A stretch of DNA of 6,909 nt from NCBI GenBank assembly GCA_009781565.1, contig WQXV01000059.1, forward strand, positions 1 through 6,909. The letters run 5' to 3'. The notes beneath the pieces were generated by a model. That model searched no databases. It saw only the letters and a list, made by a program, of their open reading frames with translations, and was not told the origin of the DNA. A program made the position numbers and the translations under genes. Each line of letters starts with the position of its first letter. The first letter of the stretch is position 1. This DNA is from Actinomycetes bacterium. GTDB lineage: Bacteria; Actinomycetota; Coriobacteriia; WRKU01. Positions 1 to 5,460 of this stretch are shown piece after piece.

Positions 1-351
1 GTGTTCGTGGCGATCCAGCCGACCCAGTTCACCATCATTTTGGACAACCTGATCAACAACGCGTTGGCCTATACCGATGAAGGTCATGTCGAGATCGAAC
101 TGCGTTGCGGGATCACCAGCGTGACGCTGGACGTTATCGATACCGGTATCGGTATCGAGGAGGACAAACTGGACAAGATCTTCGAGCGGTTCTACTGCAT
201 CGATCAGGAGCGCTCGGCGCTCAATGGCGGTACCGGACTGGGCCTGGCTCTGGTCAAAGGAGCGGTCGAGAAAGCTGACGGGACGATCGCGGTCAGCTCG
301 ATGGAGGGGCTTGGCTCGACGTTTTCTGTGACCCTGCCACGCGCCTGCTAG
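1..351 (+). CDS. Sensor histidine kinase, C-terminal ATP-binding domain (partial, 5' end outside window)
   Basis: This is the catalytic ATPase domain of a two-component sensor kinase, which phosphorylates its own histidine and passes the phosphate to a response regulator. All ATP-pocket motifs are visible in the 116 residues. The N box is LDNLINNA at residues 14-21. The G1 box is DTGIGI at 47-52. The F box is FERFY at 61-65. The G2 box is GGTGLGLALVKG at 76-87. The protein ends soon after G2, as is usual. The GTG at base 1 is probably an internal valine, because the N box begins immediately and the dimerisation/phospho-acceptor domain, any sensor region and membrane segments must lie upstream. 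The stop codon overlaps that of the convergent PAP2 gene. The signal sensed and the partner regulator cannot be told from this fragment. Confidence 0.93.
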   Translation: MFVAIQPTQFTIILDNLINNALAYTDEGHVEIELRCGITSVTLDVIDTGIGIEEDKLDKIFERFYCIDQERSALNGGTGLGLALVKGAVEKADGTIAVSSMEGLGSTFSVTLPRAC

Positions 352-1025
352 ACCCCGCTCATATTTAGAATCTCGAGCTGCTCGCTTCTCTCCAGTCCCA
401 TGAAGCGCCAACCGGTCGCTCCGGTGATCCACGCTGTGCCGAGTAACCACGATGCCACCACGTCGCTGGGCCAATGCACGCCAAGGTATACGCGGGAGAA
501 TCCGACGAGCAATACATAGAGCAAAGCAAGGATCACGATCAGGGCTTTGATCGGTGTGGTGATCGAGGAGGCGGGCAGTACCGCCTCGATCGTAGCCAGT
601 CCCAGACACATGCTGGCCATACTGTGCCCCGAGGGAAACGATGAGCTGCTCGGCTTCTTGATATAGTGCTCCGGTGCGCTCGGTCGTACCCGTTTGAGGA
701 AGGGCTTGAGACCGTTGGCCAGGATCGTGCCGCCGATGACCAGCACAGCGCTGAAGCGAGCTTGTGACATCTTGCCAAGATCGATAAGGGCGAACACGAG
801 CGCGAATGTGAACACCGTTATCCCGATCGTCCCGCCCGCATAGGTCGCAAGCTTCATGATCCGATCGAGCCAGGGACGTCGCAGCTTGAATATGTGATCG
901 GAGACCACTTGGTCGAAGCGTGCGACCGCTGCTGAGGATTTGACATCGGCTGCGAGCATATAGAACGCGTAGATAGCGGCGCCGACGAATGCGAAGACGA
1001 CAAAGTATTCGCCCCACTCACCCAT
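348..1025 (-). CDS. PAP2-family membrane phosphatase
   Basis: An integral membrane phosphatase of the PAP2/acid phosphatase superfamily, whose members remove phosphate from lipid phosphates such as phosphatidate or undecaprenyl diphosphate. The 225-residue protein shows all three signature motifs: K107...R114-P115 (KPFLKRVRP), PSGHS at 131-135 with the catalytic-type H134, and S177-R178...H184...D188 (SRVYLGVHWPSD). Hydrophobic stretches at about 7-26, 64-83, 91-107, 138-152, 160-176 and 186-206 fit a six-helix topology with the active site at a membrane face. The ATG at 1025 is preceded by GAGG with 9 bases of spacing. It lies 32 bases after the pyrophosphatase gene and is probably co-transcribed with it. 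The substrate is not determined by sequence; recycling of a polyprenyl diphosphate carrier is a reasonable guess only. Confidence 0.92.
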   Translation of the reverse strand: MGEWGEYFVVFAFVGAAIYAFYMLAADVKSSAAVARFDQVVSDHIFKLRRPWLDRIMKLATYAGGTIGITVFTFALVFALIDLGKMSQARFSAVLVIGGTILANGLKPFLKRVRPSAPEHYIKKPSSSSFPSGHSMASMCLGLATIEAVLPASSITTPIKALIVILALLYVLLVGFSRVYLGVHWPSDVVASWLLGTAWITGATGWRFMGLERSEQLEILNMSGV

Positions 1026-1057
1026 GGGTCATCGCCTCGTTGTTCGCATCGGATGGA

Positions 1058-2374
1058 TTATTCCATGAAGGCGGGAGCGACCTGTTTTTTGCGTGAGAGC
1101 ACACCGGGCATCCACGCGCTTCCGCTGGACAGATCGATATCGAGCGCCTTCTCGGCGATACTGATGTCGCCTGCCGCATAGATCTCGGATCCTTCGGTGA
1201 TGATATCGGTCGCCATCAAAACGAAGGCGTCGAAGTTGCGCGCCTTCGCCGCTTTCTCCATCGCTTTGAGCACCTTCTTGCTGCGTTGCTTGATCGGCTC
1301 GAGGTCGACTGTCTCATATTGGACGATCGCGACGGTCTTGTCACCGACGATGTATTCTTTCAGGTCATTGCCGATGACCTCGCTTATGACCAGCTCCTCA
1401 CCGGCACTGCGTGCTTTAAGCACTTCGAGGCCGAACTGCTCGTAATCGACGCCCACCAGATCGGAGAGCATCTTGACCAGACCACGGTCGATCTCAGTCG
1501 TCGTCGGCGATTTGAGGATGACCGTATCGGTCAATATCGCTGAGAGCAGGATTGCCGCGATTGCTTGGGGGATCTCGATACCGGCGTCTTCATAGCGCAG
1601 GGTCACGATACTGGCGGTCGAGCCGATGGGTACGTTGTAGAACAGAATCGGACCCGAGGTCTGTACGTCACCAACGCGATGGTGATCGATGATCTCGAGC
1701 ACCTCGGCGTCGTCCACACCGGGAGCCGACTGGCTCATCTCGTTATGGTCGACCAGGATGCAGCGCCGTTTGTGGCCTCTGACCACATCGGTCCGGGTCA
1801 TAACGCCGACACAGCGACCCTCCTCATCGGTCACGATCAGCTCGCGATCAGGACTATCAAGCAATATATTGACCGTGTCTTCCAAAAGATTGTCGGGACT
1901 GGTGATCTCGAGGACTGTCTCCATCAGATTCGTGATCTTATGCAGGTGCATGTCGCTGAGCTTGCCCTCGAAATGGTCGGTGTGGTCGATGATCTCTTGC
2001 AGATAGCACTGCGCCAAGGTGCGGTAGCTGAGCAACCCCAGTACGCGGTTGTCACTATCAAGCACCGGCAGGGTACGCAGATCGTATTTGCGCATGATAC
2101 GGCTGGCCGTCTGCATGTCGGTATCGGCATGTACCGATATGACATCGGTCTGCATAACGTCGCCTACGCGCGTATTGATGTGCTCGATGAGCTGAGGTGC
2201 CTCGATACCGTATTGGTCGAAGAGCCATTGCGTCTCACGCGGCATAGGGCCGAGCCGAGCTGGAGCGTATTCGTTGTCTGGATCGGTCGCGTTTTTGAGC
2301 GCAGCATAAGCTACGGCTGACACGATACTGTCGTTATCAGGATTGCGATGACCAAATACATAGATCGGTCCCAT
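1058..2374 (-). CDS. ppaC: Manganese-dependent family II inorganic pyrophosphatase with a regulatory CBS pair
   Basis: Cytoplasmic enzyme that hydrolyses diphosphate to two phosphates, pulling biosynthetic reactions forward. The DHH domain begins with GHRNPDND (residues 8-15, metal ligands H9, D13, D15). It continues with VDHNE (208-212), IDHH (229-232) and LTDT (281-284). The C-terminal DHHA2 domain ends with SRKKQ (427-431), which contacts the substrate in this family. Two CBS modules are inserted at about 70-125 (VGDVMQTDVISV start) and 145-200 (ending GVMTRTDVV). The 438-residue length leaves no room for the DRTGG domain found in clostridial relatives. In the characterised family, adenine nucleotides bound to CBS modules inhibit or activate the enzyme; that this one behaves so is inference. 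The start ATG follows GGGAG at 2385-2389 (10 bases of spacing). Confidence 0.95.
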   Translation of the reverse strand: MGPIYVFGHRNPDNDSIVSAVAYAALKNATDPDNEYAPARLGPMPRETQWLFDQYGIEAPQLIEHINTRVGDVMQTDVISVHADTDMQTASRIMRKYDLRTLPVLDSDNRVLGLLSYRTLAQCYLQEIIDHTDHFEGKLSDMHLHKITNLMETVLEITSPDNLLEDTVNILLDSPDRELIVTDEEGRCVGVMTRTDVVRGHKRRCILVDHNEMSQSAPGVDDAEVLEIIDHHRVGDVQTSGPILFYNVPIGSTASIVTLRYEDAGIEIPQAIAAILLSAILTDTVILKSPTTTEIDRGLVKMLSDLVGVDYEQFGLEVLKARSAGEELVISEVIGNDLKEYIVGDKTVAIVQYETVDLEPIKQRSKKVLKAMEKAAKARNFDAFVLMATDIITEGSEIYAAGDISIAEKALDIDLSSGSAWMPGVLSRKKQVAPAFME

Positions 2375-2425
2375 ATGATCACGACTCCCGTCCTATCCGA
2401 AATCTTGCTCATTTGGTGATGCTTT

Positions 2426-2445
2426 ATTGTAGCGGATTGTAGCGG
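2426..2445 (-). promoter_or_regulatory. Tandem 10-bp repeat holding two TACAAT boxes; candidate promoter of the pyrophosphatase gene
   Basis: On the minus strand the unit CCGCTACAAT occurs twice head to tail with no mismatch. Each copy contains TACAAT, five of six bases of the -10 consensus. It lies 52-71 bases before the pyrophosphatase start codon and after the rplA terminator-like hairpin, where a promoter is expected. No good -35 hexamer is visible at 16-18 bases from either copy, so the promoter call is tentative. The repeat itself is certain. Confidence 0.4.
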
Positions 2446-2462
2446 AAAACCTCAGGATACAT

Positions 2463-2491
2463 AAGCAGAGCCACTCAAAGTGGCTCTACTT
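2463..2491 (-). terminator. Terminator-like hairpin after rplA
   Basis: A perfect stem of 9 base pairs (AGAGCCACT with AGTGGCTCT on the plus strand reading, core arms 2467-2475 and 2479-2487) closes a 3-base loop. It extends by three more pairs beyond one mismatch. It lies 25 bases beyond the rplA stop. The following minus-strand sequence (GCTTATGT) is only moderately T-rich, so termination may be partial. It separates the ribosomal protein block from the pyrophosphatase gene. Confidence 0.65.
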
Positions 2492-2515
2492 CATTTCATC
2501 AGATCTTGGAATTTC

Positions 2516-3196
2516 TCAGCTGGTCTCGATCTTGACACCAGGCCCCATGGTCGAGGTCAGCGTCACGCTCTTGAGATAGCGTCCTTTCGACGATGCCGGC
2601 TTCGAGCGATTGATCTCATCAAGCAATGTGTTGAAGTTCTCGACGAGCGCCGCCTCCTCGAAAGATGCTTTTCCGACCGGTACATGACAGATCCCGAATT
2701 TATCAGCGCGATACTCGATACGACCTGCTTTAAGCTCACCCACGATCTTTTCCAGATCATTGGTCACGGTACCCAGTTTGGGGTTGGGCATGAGCGAGCG
2801 AGGTCCCAGCACCTTACCGAGACGTCCGACCTTGGCCATCATATCGGGGGTAGCGACCGTCGCGTCAAAATCGACGAATCCATCGGCGATCTTGGCGATA
2901 AGCTCGTCGCCTCCGACCAGATCGGCTCCCGCTGCCTCAGCTTCTTTGGCCTTATCACCCTCGGCGAACACGGCAACGCGGACGTCTTTGCCGACCCCAT
3001 GGGGAAGCGAGATCGATCCGCGTACGGCTTGATCGGCGTGACGGGTGTCGATTCCGAGGCGGAAGTGTCCCTCGATCGTCTCATCGAATTTTGCGGTCGC
3101 ACACTCCTTGATGATGGCGACAGCCTCCTCGACCGAGTAAGCCTTACCCTCTTCGATCTTTCCCTCGCGTGCCTTCTCTTTTTTCGTCAGTGCCAT
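2516..3196 (-). CDS. rplA: 50S ribosomal protein L1
   Basis: L1 forms the mobile stalk at the ribosomal exit site and helps release deacylated tRNA. In many bacteria it also binds its own mRNA to repress the rplK-rplA operon. The 226-residue protein is close to the usual 230-235. Diagnostic segments are RGSISLPHGVGK at 59-70 and GRLGKVLGPRSLMPNPKLGT at 124-143. The C-terminus (KGRYLKSVTLTSTMGPGVKI, 204-223) matches the family's closing RNA-binding part. The ATG at 3196 follows a strong AAAGGAG (3202-3208) with 5 bases of spacing. The gap to rplK is 103 bases, unusually long for this pair; see the separate entry on the open frame within it. rplJ and rplL do not follow. Confidence 0.98.
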   Translation of the reverse strand: MALTKKEKAREGKIEEGKAYSVEEAVAIIKECATAKFDETIEGHFRLGIDTRHADQAVRGSISLPHGVGKDVRVAVFAEGDKAKEAEAAGADLVGGDELIAKIADGFVDFDATVATPDMMAKVGRLGKVLGPRSLMPNPKLGTVTNDLEKIVGELKAGRIEYRADKFGICHVPVGKASFEEAALVENFNTLLDEINRSKPASSKGRYLKSVTLTSTMGPGVKIETS

Positions 3197-3217
3197 TTCG
3201 GCTCCTTTCTCGATAGG

Positions 3218-3302
3218 CTATCCGCCTACCTCCTCCGTTTCTGCTGCATCCTCGGCAAGGTGTGGAGTATGCACATCACCTGCAGTATCTTTGGGCGTCT
3301 TA
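3218..3302 (-). other. Open +1-frame continuation of the rplK acidic tail between rplK and rplA
   Basis: After the rplK stop (TAA at 3302-3300) the +1 frame stays open for 27 more residues. It begins KTPKDTAGD, ends EDAAETEEVGG, and stops with TAG at 3220-3218. That stop is 21 bases before the rplA ATG, a normal operon spacing. Removing one T from the rplK stop codon would join the two parts as STEEE-KTPKDTAGD. The acidic character matches the L11 tail, whereas the same frame upstream of the stop encodes a basic Lys/Ala run. I read this as a tail segment disconnected by one inserted base, with recoding or a sequencing error as alternatives. Confidence 0.45.
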
Positions 3303-3869
3303 TTCCTCTTCGGTAGACTCTTCGCCTTCGCCTTCGCCCTCTTCGCCTTCACCCTCTTCGCCTTCGGTGCCTTCGACCAGCTCTTCCTCGTCGAACTTCT
3401 TGACGAGCTCACGTGTCTCATGACCGGGTAACAGCTCTCCTTGATCGTCGAGCACGACGATGCCCATGGAGCGTGCGCTACCGGCGATGATCATCGCTGC
3501 TGCCTCGATGTCGTTGGCATTCAGATCGACCATCTTCTGCTCGGCGATATCACGGCAATCCTGCAACGTGACGGTGGCCACCTTGTTGGCCTGAGGCTCG
3601 CCTGAACCCTTCTCGATCCCTGCTGCTTTGCGCAGGAAATAAGCGGCGGGTGGGGTCTTGATGATGTAATCGAACGACTTGTCCTCATACACCGTGATCT
3701 CGACCGGCAGGGTCACACCCTGACGATCGGCGGTATCAGCATTGAATGCCTGACAGAACTGCATGATATTGACACCCTGCGCACCGAGCGCAGGACCGAC
3801 CGGAGGCGCAGGATTTGCCTGCCCACCGGGGATCTGGAGTTTGATGAATCCAGCTACTTTCTTAGCCAT
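3300..3869 (-). CDS. rplK: 50S ribosomal protein L11 with an acidic C-terminal extension
   Basis: L11 sits at the GTPase-associated centre of the large subunit, binds 23S rRNA, and is needed for factor-dependent GTP hydrolysis and stringent-response sensing. The N-terminal domain carries the proline-rich switch PAPPVGPALGAQGVNI (20-35). The rRNA-binding domain runs from KTPPAAYFLRKAAG (71-84) to the family signature GSARSMGI (130-137), where L11 normally ends at about 141-145 residues. Here it continues to residue 189, with a tail that turns almost purely Glu/Gly (167-189). The ATG at 3869 follows AAGGA with 7 bases of spacing. The first gene of the rplK-rplA pair, it begins 81 bases after nusG. 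The tail may be truncated by a frameshift (see 3218-3302). Confidence 0.98.
   Translation of the reverse strand: MAKKVAGFIKLQIPGGQANPAPPVGPALGAQGVNIMQFCQAFNADTADRQGVTLPVEITVYEDKSFDYIIKTPPAAYFLRKAAGIEKGSGEPQANKVATVTLQDCRDIAEQKMVDLNANDIEAAAMIIAGSARSMGIVVLDDQGELLPGHETRELVKKFDEEELVEGTEGEEGEGEEGEGEGEESTEEE
3318..3371 (-). repeat. Low-complexity Glu/Gly codon repeat in the L11 tail
   Basis: Minus-strand codons GAA/GAG and GGC/GGT alternate to encode residues 167-184 of L11 (TEGEEGEGEEGEGEGEE and neighbours). GAAGGC-type hexamers are repeated several times, with scattered synonymous changes. Such tracts are prone to slippage in replication and to length changes between strains. A slip here that is not a multiple of three would change the tail frame. 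Confidence 0.85.
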
Positions 3870-3900
3870 TATCTCTTCCTTTGCTCTCTCTTTATCTCCA

Positions 3901-3937
3901 ACAGGGCGAGAAGCTGACCGACCTGGTCACACCCCGT
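3901..3937 (-). promoter_or_regulatory. Candidate L1 autoregulatory stem in the rplK leader
   Basis: The leader between nusG and rplK can fold with an upper helix TGACC/GGTCA (arms 3915-3919 and 3925-3929, 5-base loop). A lower GGG/CCC helix (3904-3906 with 3932-3935) would close it, with a strongly asymmetric internal loop in between. In other bacteria L1 represses the L11 operon by binding an rRNA-like stem with an asymmetric internal loop at this position. I cannot align it to the L1 site of 23S rRNA here, so the call rests on position and overall shape. Confidence 0.3.
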
Positions 3938-3950
3938 AGCATTTCCTTCT

Positions 3951-4490
3951 CTATATACGCTCGACACTGACAAAGTCAAGGGTGACCGGCGTCTCGCGAC
4001 CGAACAAGGTCACCATACAGGTCAATACACCCTTGTCGGGATTGACCTCGGTGACCGTCGCGTCGAAATCCTCGAACGCCCCGGTCCTGATCCGCACGGT
4101 CTGTCCCACCTCATAGTTCGAGATGATCACCGGAGCAGCCATGCTCGACTTGCTCTTGCCCAACATCCGATTGACCTCGTCGCGCGAAAGCGGCTGAGGC
4201 TTGCTATTTGATGTCCCCGATTTGCCCACGAATCCAGTCACACCAGGTGTGTGGCGCACCACCGCCCATGATTGATCATCCAAGATCATCTGGACGAAGA
4301 TATAGCCGGGAAACAGCTTGATCTCTTGCTTTTTTCCGTCGTCTTTGTTGATGACGGTCTCGGTCGGGATCTGGATATCGAAGATCATATCCTTCATGTG
4401 CAGCGAATCGATACGATGCCGCAGCGACTCCTCGACCTTGTTCTCGTGACCCGAGTAGGTGTGGATGACATACCACTTTTTGCTCGCCAT
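3951..4490 (-). CDS. nusG: Transcription termination/antitermination factor NusG
   Basis: NusG binds RNA polymerase through its N-terminal domain. Its KOW domain contacts Rho or ribosomal protein S10, tuning elongation, pausing and coupling to translation. The 179-residue protein begins with the NGN domain (KKWYVIHTYSGHENKV, 4-19) and carries FPGYIFVQM at 60-68 and VRHTPGVTGFVG at 78-89. A flexible linker at about 91-120 precedes the KOW domain, which starts VGQTVRIRTGAFEDF (128-142) and ends LDFVSVERI. The length is typical, without the long extensions of some high-GC actinobacteria. The ATG at 4490 lies 12 bases after secE, and its GGAG ribosome binding site overlaps the secE stop codon, so translation is probably coupled. 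Confidence 0.98.
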   Translation of the reverse strand: MASKKWYVIHTYSGHENKVEESLRHRIDSLHMKDMIFDIQIPTETVINKDDGKKQEIKLFPGYIFVQMILDDQSWAVVRHTPGVTGFVGKSGTSNSKPQPLSRDEVNRMLGKSKSSMAAPVIISNYEVGQTVRIRTGAFEDFDATVTEVNPDKGVLTCMVTLFGRETPVTLDFVSVERI

Positions 4491-4502
4491 AACTACGCTC
4501 TC

Positions 4503-4970
4503 CTACCGCGCCGCAAGACCGATGATGAAGTCCATCAGGCCGGTCGAGAGCCAGTCGACGATGAATGCGAAGATGCCGAAGAAGATCAAGGTGAAAAGCA
4601 CGATGATCGTCGAGTTGAGCACCTCTTGACGAGAGGGCCACACTACTCGATGCAGCTCGGTCATGACTCCTTGCAGATAGCCTTTAAGACGTGCGAACAG
4701 CGATGGCTTGGCTGGGGCTCCAGCCTGTTTGCCACCCTTCTTGGGCGCATGATCCTTCTTCTTGCCCTTGTCCTTCTTGCCCTCTTTGGCAAGCTTGGCG
4801 TCTTTATCCTTTTTGGGCTTTTTGACCTTGTCGACCTTGACCTTGGTGGTCTCGGTCACTTCGACCCACTCAGCCTCTTCGATCGGGCCAAGCTCTGCAG
4901 CTTTTTTCTCTGCTGCCGCCCGCTTGTGGGCTTCTGACTTTCTCTTGGCCTTATCTTTTTTCTTTGACAT
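4503..4970 (-). CDS. secE: Preprotein translocase subunit SecE with a lysine-rich N-terminal extension
   Basis: SecE clamps and stabilises SecY in the membrane protein-export channel. The conserved core is residues 90-155: an amphipathic surface helix (SLFARLKGYLQGVMTELHRV), the hallmark WPSRQE at 111-116, and one transmembrane helix at about 119-140. The core matches the roughly 60-residue single-span SecE of Gram-positive bacteria. The first 88 residues are a hydrophilic, mostly Lys/Ala/Glu/Asp extension expected to lie in the cytoplasm. The ATG at 4970 has only a weak ribosome binding site, and no better in-frame start lies between it and the tRNA. The gene begins 52 bases after the 3' end of tRNA-Trp and runs into nusG, the usual secE-nusG pair. 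Confidence 0.95.
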   Translation of the reverse strand: MSKKKDKAKRKSEAHKRAAAEKKAAELGPIEEAEWVEVTETTKVKVDKVKKPKKDKDAKLAKEGKKDKGKKKDHAPKKGGKQAGAPAKPSLFARLKGYLQGVMTELHRVVWPSRQEVLNSTIIVLFTLIFFGIFAFIVDWLSTGLMDFIIGLAAR

Positions 4971-5022
4971 GCTCTACTCGCTTCTTCATAAAAGGCAAAC
5001 TCAACTTACACTTGCTAGGTAG

Positions 5023-5099
5023 TGGCAGGCCAGGCAGGATTCGAACCTGCAACATCCGGTTTTGGAGACCGGCGCTCTGCCAATTGGAGCTACTGGCCT
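5023..5099 (-). tRNA. trnW: tRNA-Trp, anticodon CCA
   Basis: A complete cloverleaf of 77 bases with an encoded 3' CCA. The acceptor stem pairs AGGCCAG with CTGGCCT, with discriminator G (as expected for tRNA-Trp in bacteria). The D stem is GCTC/GAGC, the anticodon stem CCGGT/ACCGG with loop CTCCAAA, and the T stem GCAGG/CCTGC with loop TTCGAAT. The anticodon CCA is the complement of 5063-5065. It starts 8 bases after the rpmG stop and ends 52 bases before secE, so it is almost certainly cut out of a shared rpmG-trnW-secE transcript. Confidence 0.98.
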
Positions 5100-5107
5100 A
5101 AGTGTAC

Positions 5108-5257
5108 CTAACGGGTTTCCTTATGTACGGTGTGCTTCTTGCACCACCGGCAATACTTCTTGAACTCGATCCGCTCTGGATTGTTCATCTTGTTCTTCTT
5201 GGTCGTATAGTTACGTCGCTTGCAATCCTCGCAAGCCAACGTCACGAGCGTTCTCAT
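5108..5257 (-). CDS. rpmG: 50S ribosomal protein L33, zinc-binding form
   Basis: A 49-residue protein of the large subunit located near the exit site. The translation starts MRTLVTLACEDCKRRNY and ends KYCRWCKKHTVHKETR. It has two CxxC pairs (C9/C12 and C36/C39) that form a zinc ribbon, so this is the Cys-containing type rather than the zinc-free paralogue made under zinc limitation in some bacteria. The chosen ATG at 5257 gives the family-typical N-terminus. AGGA at 5268-5271 is 10 bases away. A second in-frame ATG two codons upstream (5263) would add Met-Ile and sits rather close to that AGGA. The gene is too short for ordinary ORF cut-offs. Its position between tuf and tRNA-Trp/secE is an old, widely conserved arrangement. 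Confidence 0.96.
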   Translation of the reverse strand: MRTLVTLACEDCKRRNYTTKKNKMNNPERIEFKKYCRWCKKHTVHKETR

Positions 5258-5390
5258 AATCATCAATTCCTAACATGCACTCGTCTGTTATTTCTCGCCA
5301 TCATCTCCAGCATCTCTCCGCAACTCAATCGTAGTCCTTCGGCAAGCGCTCCTCTAAATCGCGATTGTCTCAGAGCCATCATGAGTGGGT

Positions 5391-5432
5391 AACCGTGAGG
5401 CCCGGCAGGTCCACCTGCCAAGCCTCACCGTT
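5391..5432 (-). terminator. Strong hairpin downstream of tuf, probable transcript end or attenuator
   Basis: A long stem-loop starts 28 bases past the tuf stop codon. GTGAGGC (5395-5401) pairs with GCCTCAC (5422-5428), and GGCAGG (5404-5409) pairs with CCTGCC (5414-5419) around a TCCA loop. A 2x2 internal loop lies between the helices, and AAC/GTT extends the base past one mismatch. No T-run follows on either strand, so it is not a textbook intrinsic terminator. It may protect the tuf mRNA 3' end or reduce read-through into rpmG. Confidence 0.55.
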
Positions 5433-5460
5433 TGCAATTAAGTGTACGTGCGGCTCTTCG

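Noticed and set aside
1565..2320. Long plus-strand frame (251 codons) opposite the pyrophosphatase
   Set aside because: It is antisense to a clearly conserved enzyme, has no ribosome binding site or family features, and its composition follows from the codon pattern of the real gene.
2480..3316. Plus-strand frame (278 codons) opposite rplA
   Set aside because: Antisense shadow of L1; its reading crosses the rplA hairpin and the rplK-rplA gap and resembles no protein I know.
4272..4937. Plus-strand frame (221 codons) opposite secE and nusG
   Set aside because: Antisense shadow; its hydrophobic end is just the complement of the lysine-rich codons of SecE.
4951..4989. 12-codon frame overlapping the secE start
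   Set aside because: It has no ribosome binding site and is short enough to occur by chance; noted only because secE itself has a weak site.
5270..5345. Separate promoter for rpmG (TTGAGT, 17 bases, GATGAT on the minus strand)
   Set aside because: Only four of six matches in each box; too weak to call without transcript data.
5099..5447. Repeated TAAGTGTAC near 5099 and 5439
   Set aside because: Nine bases only, in unrelated contexts; probably chance.
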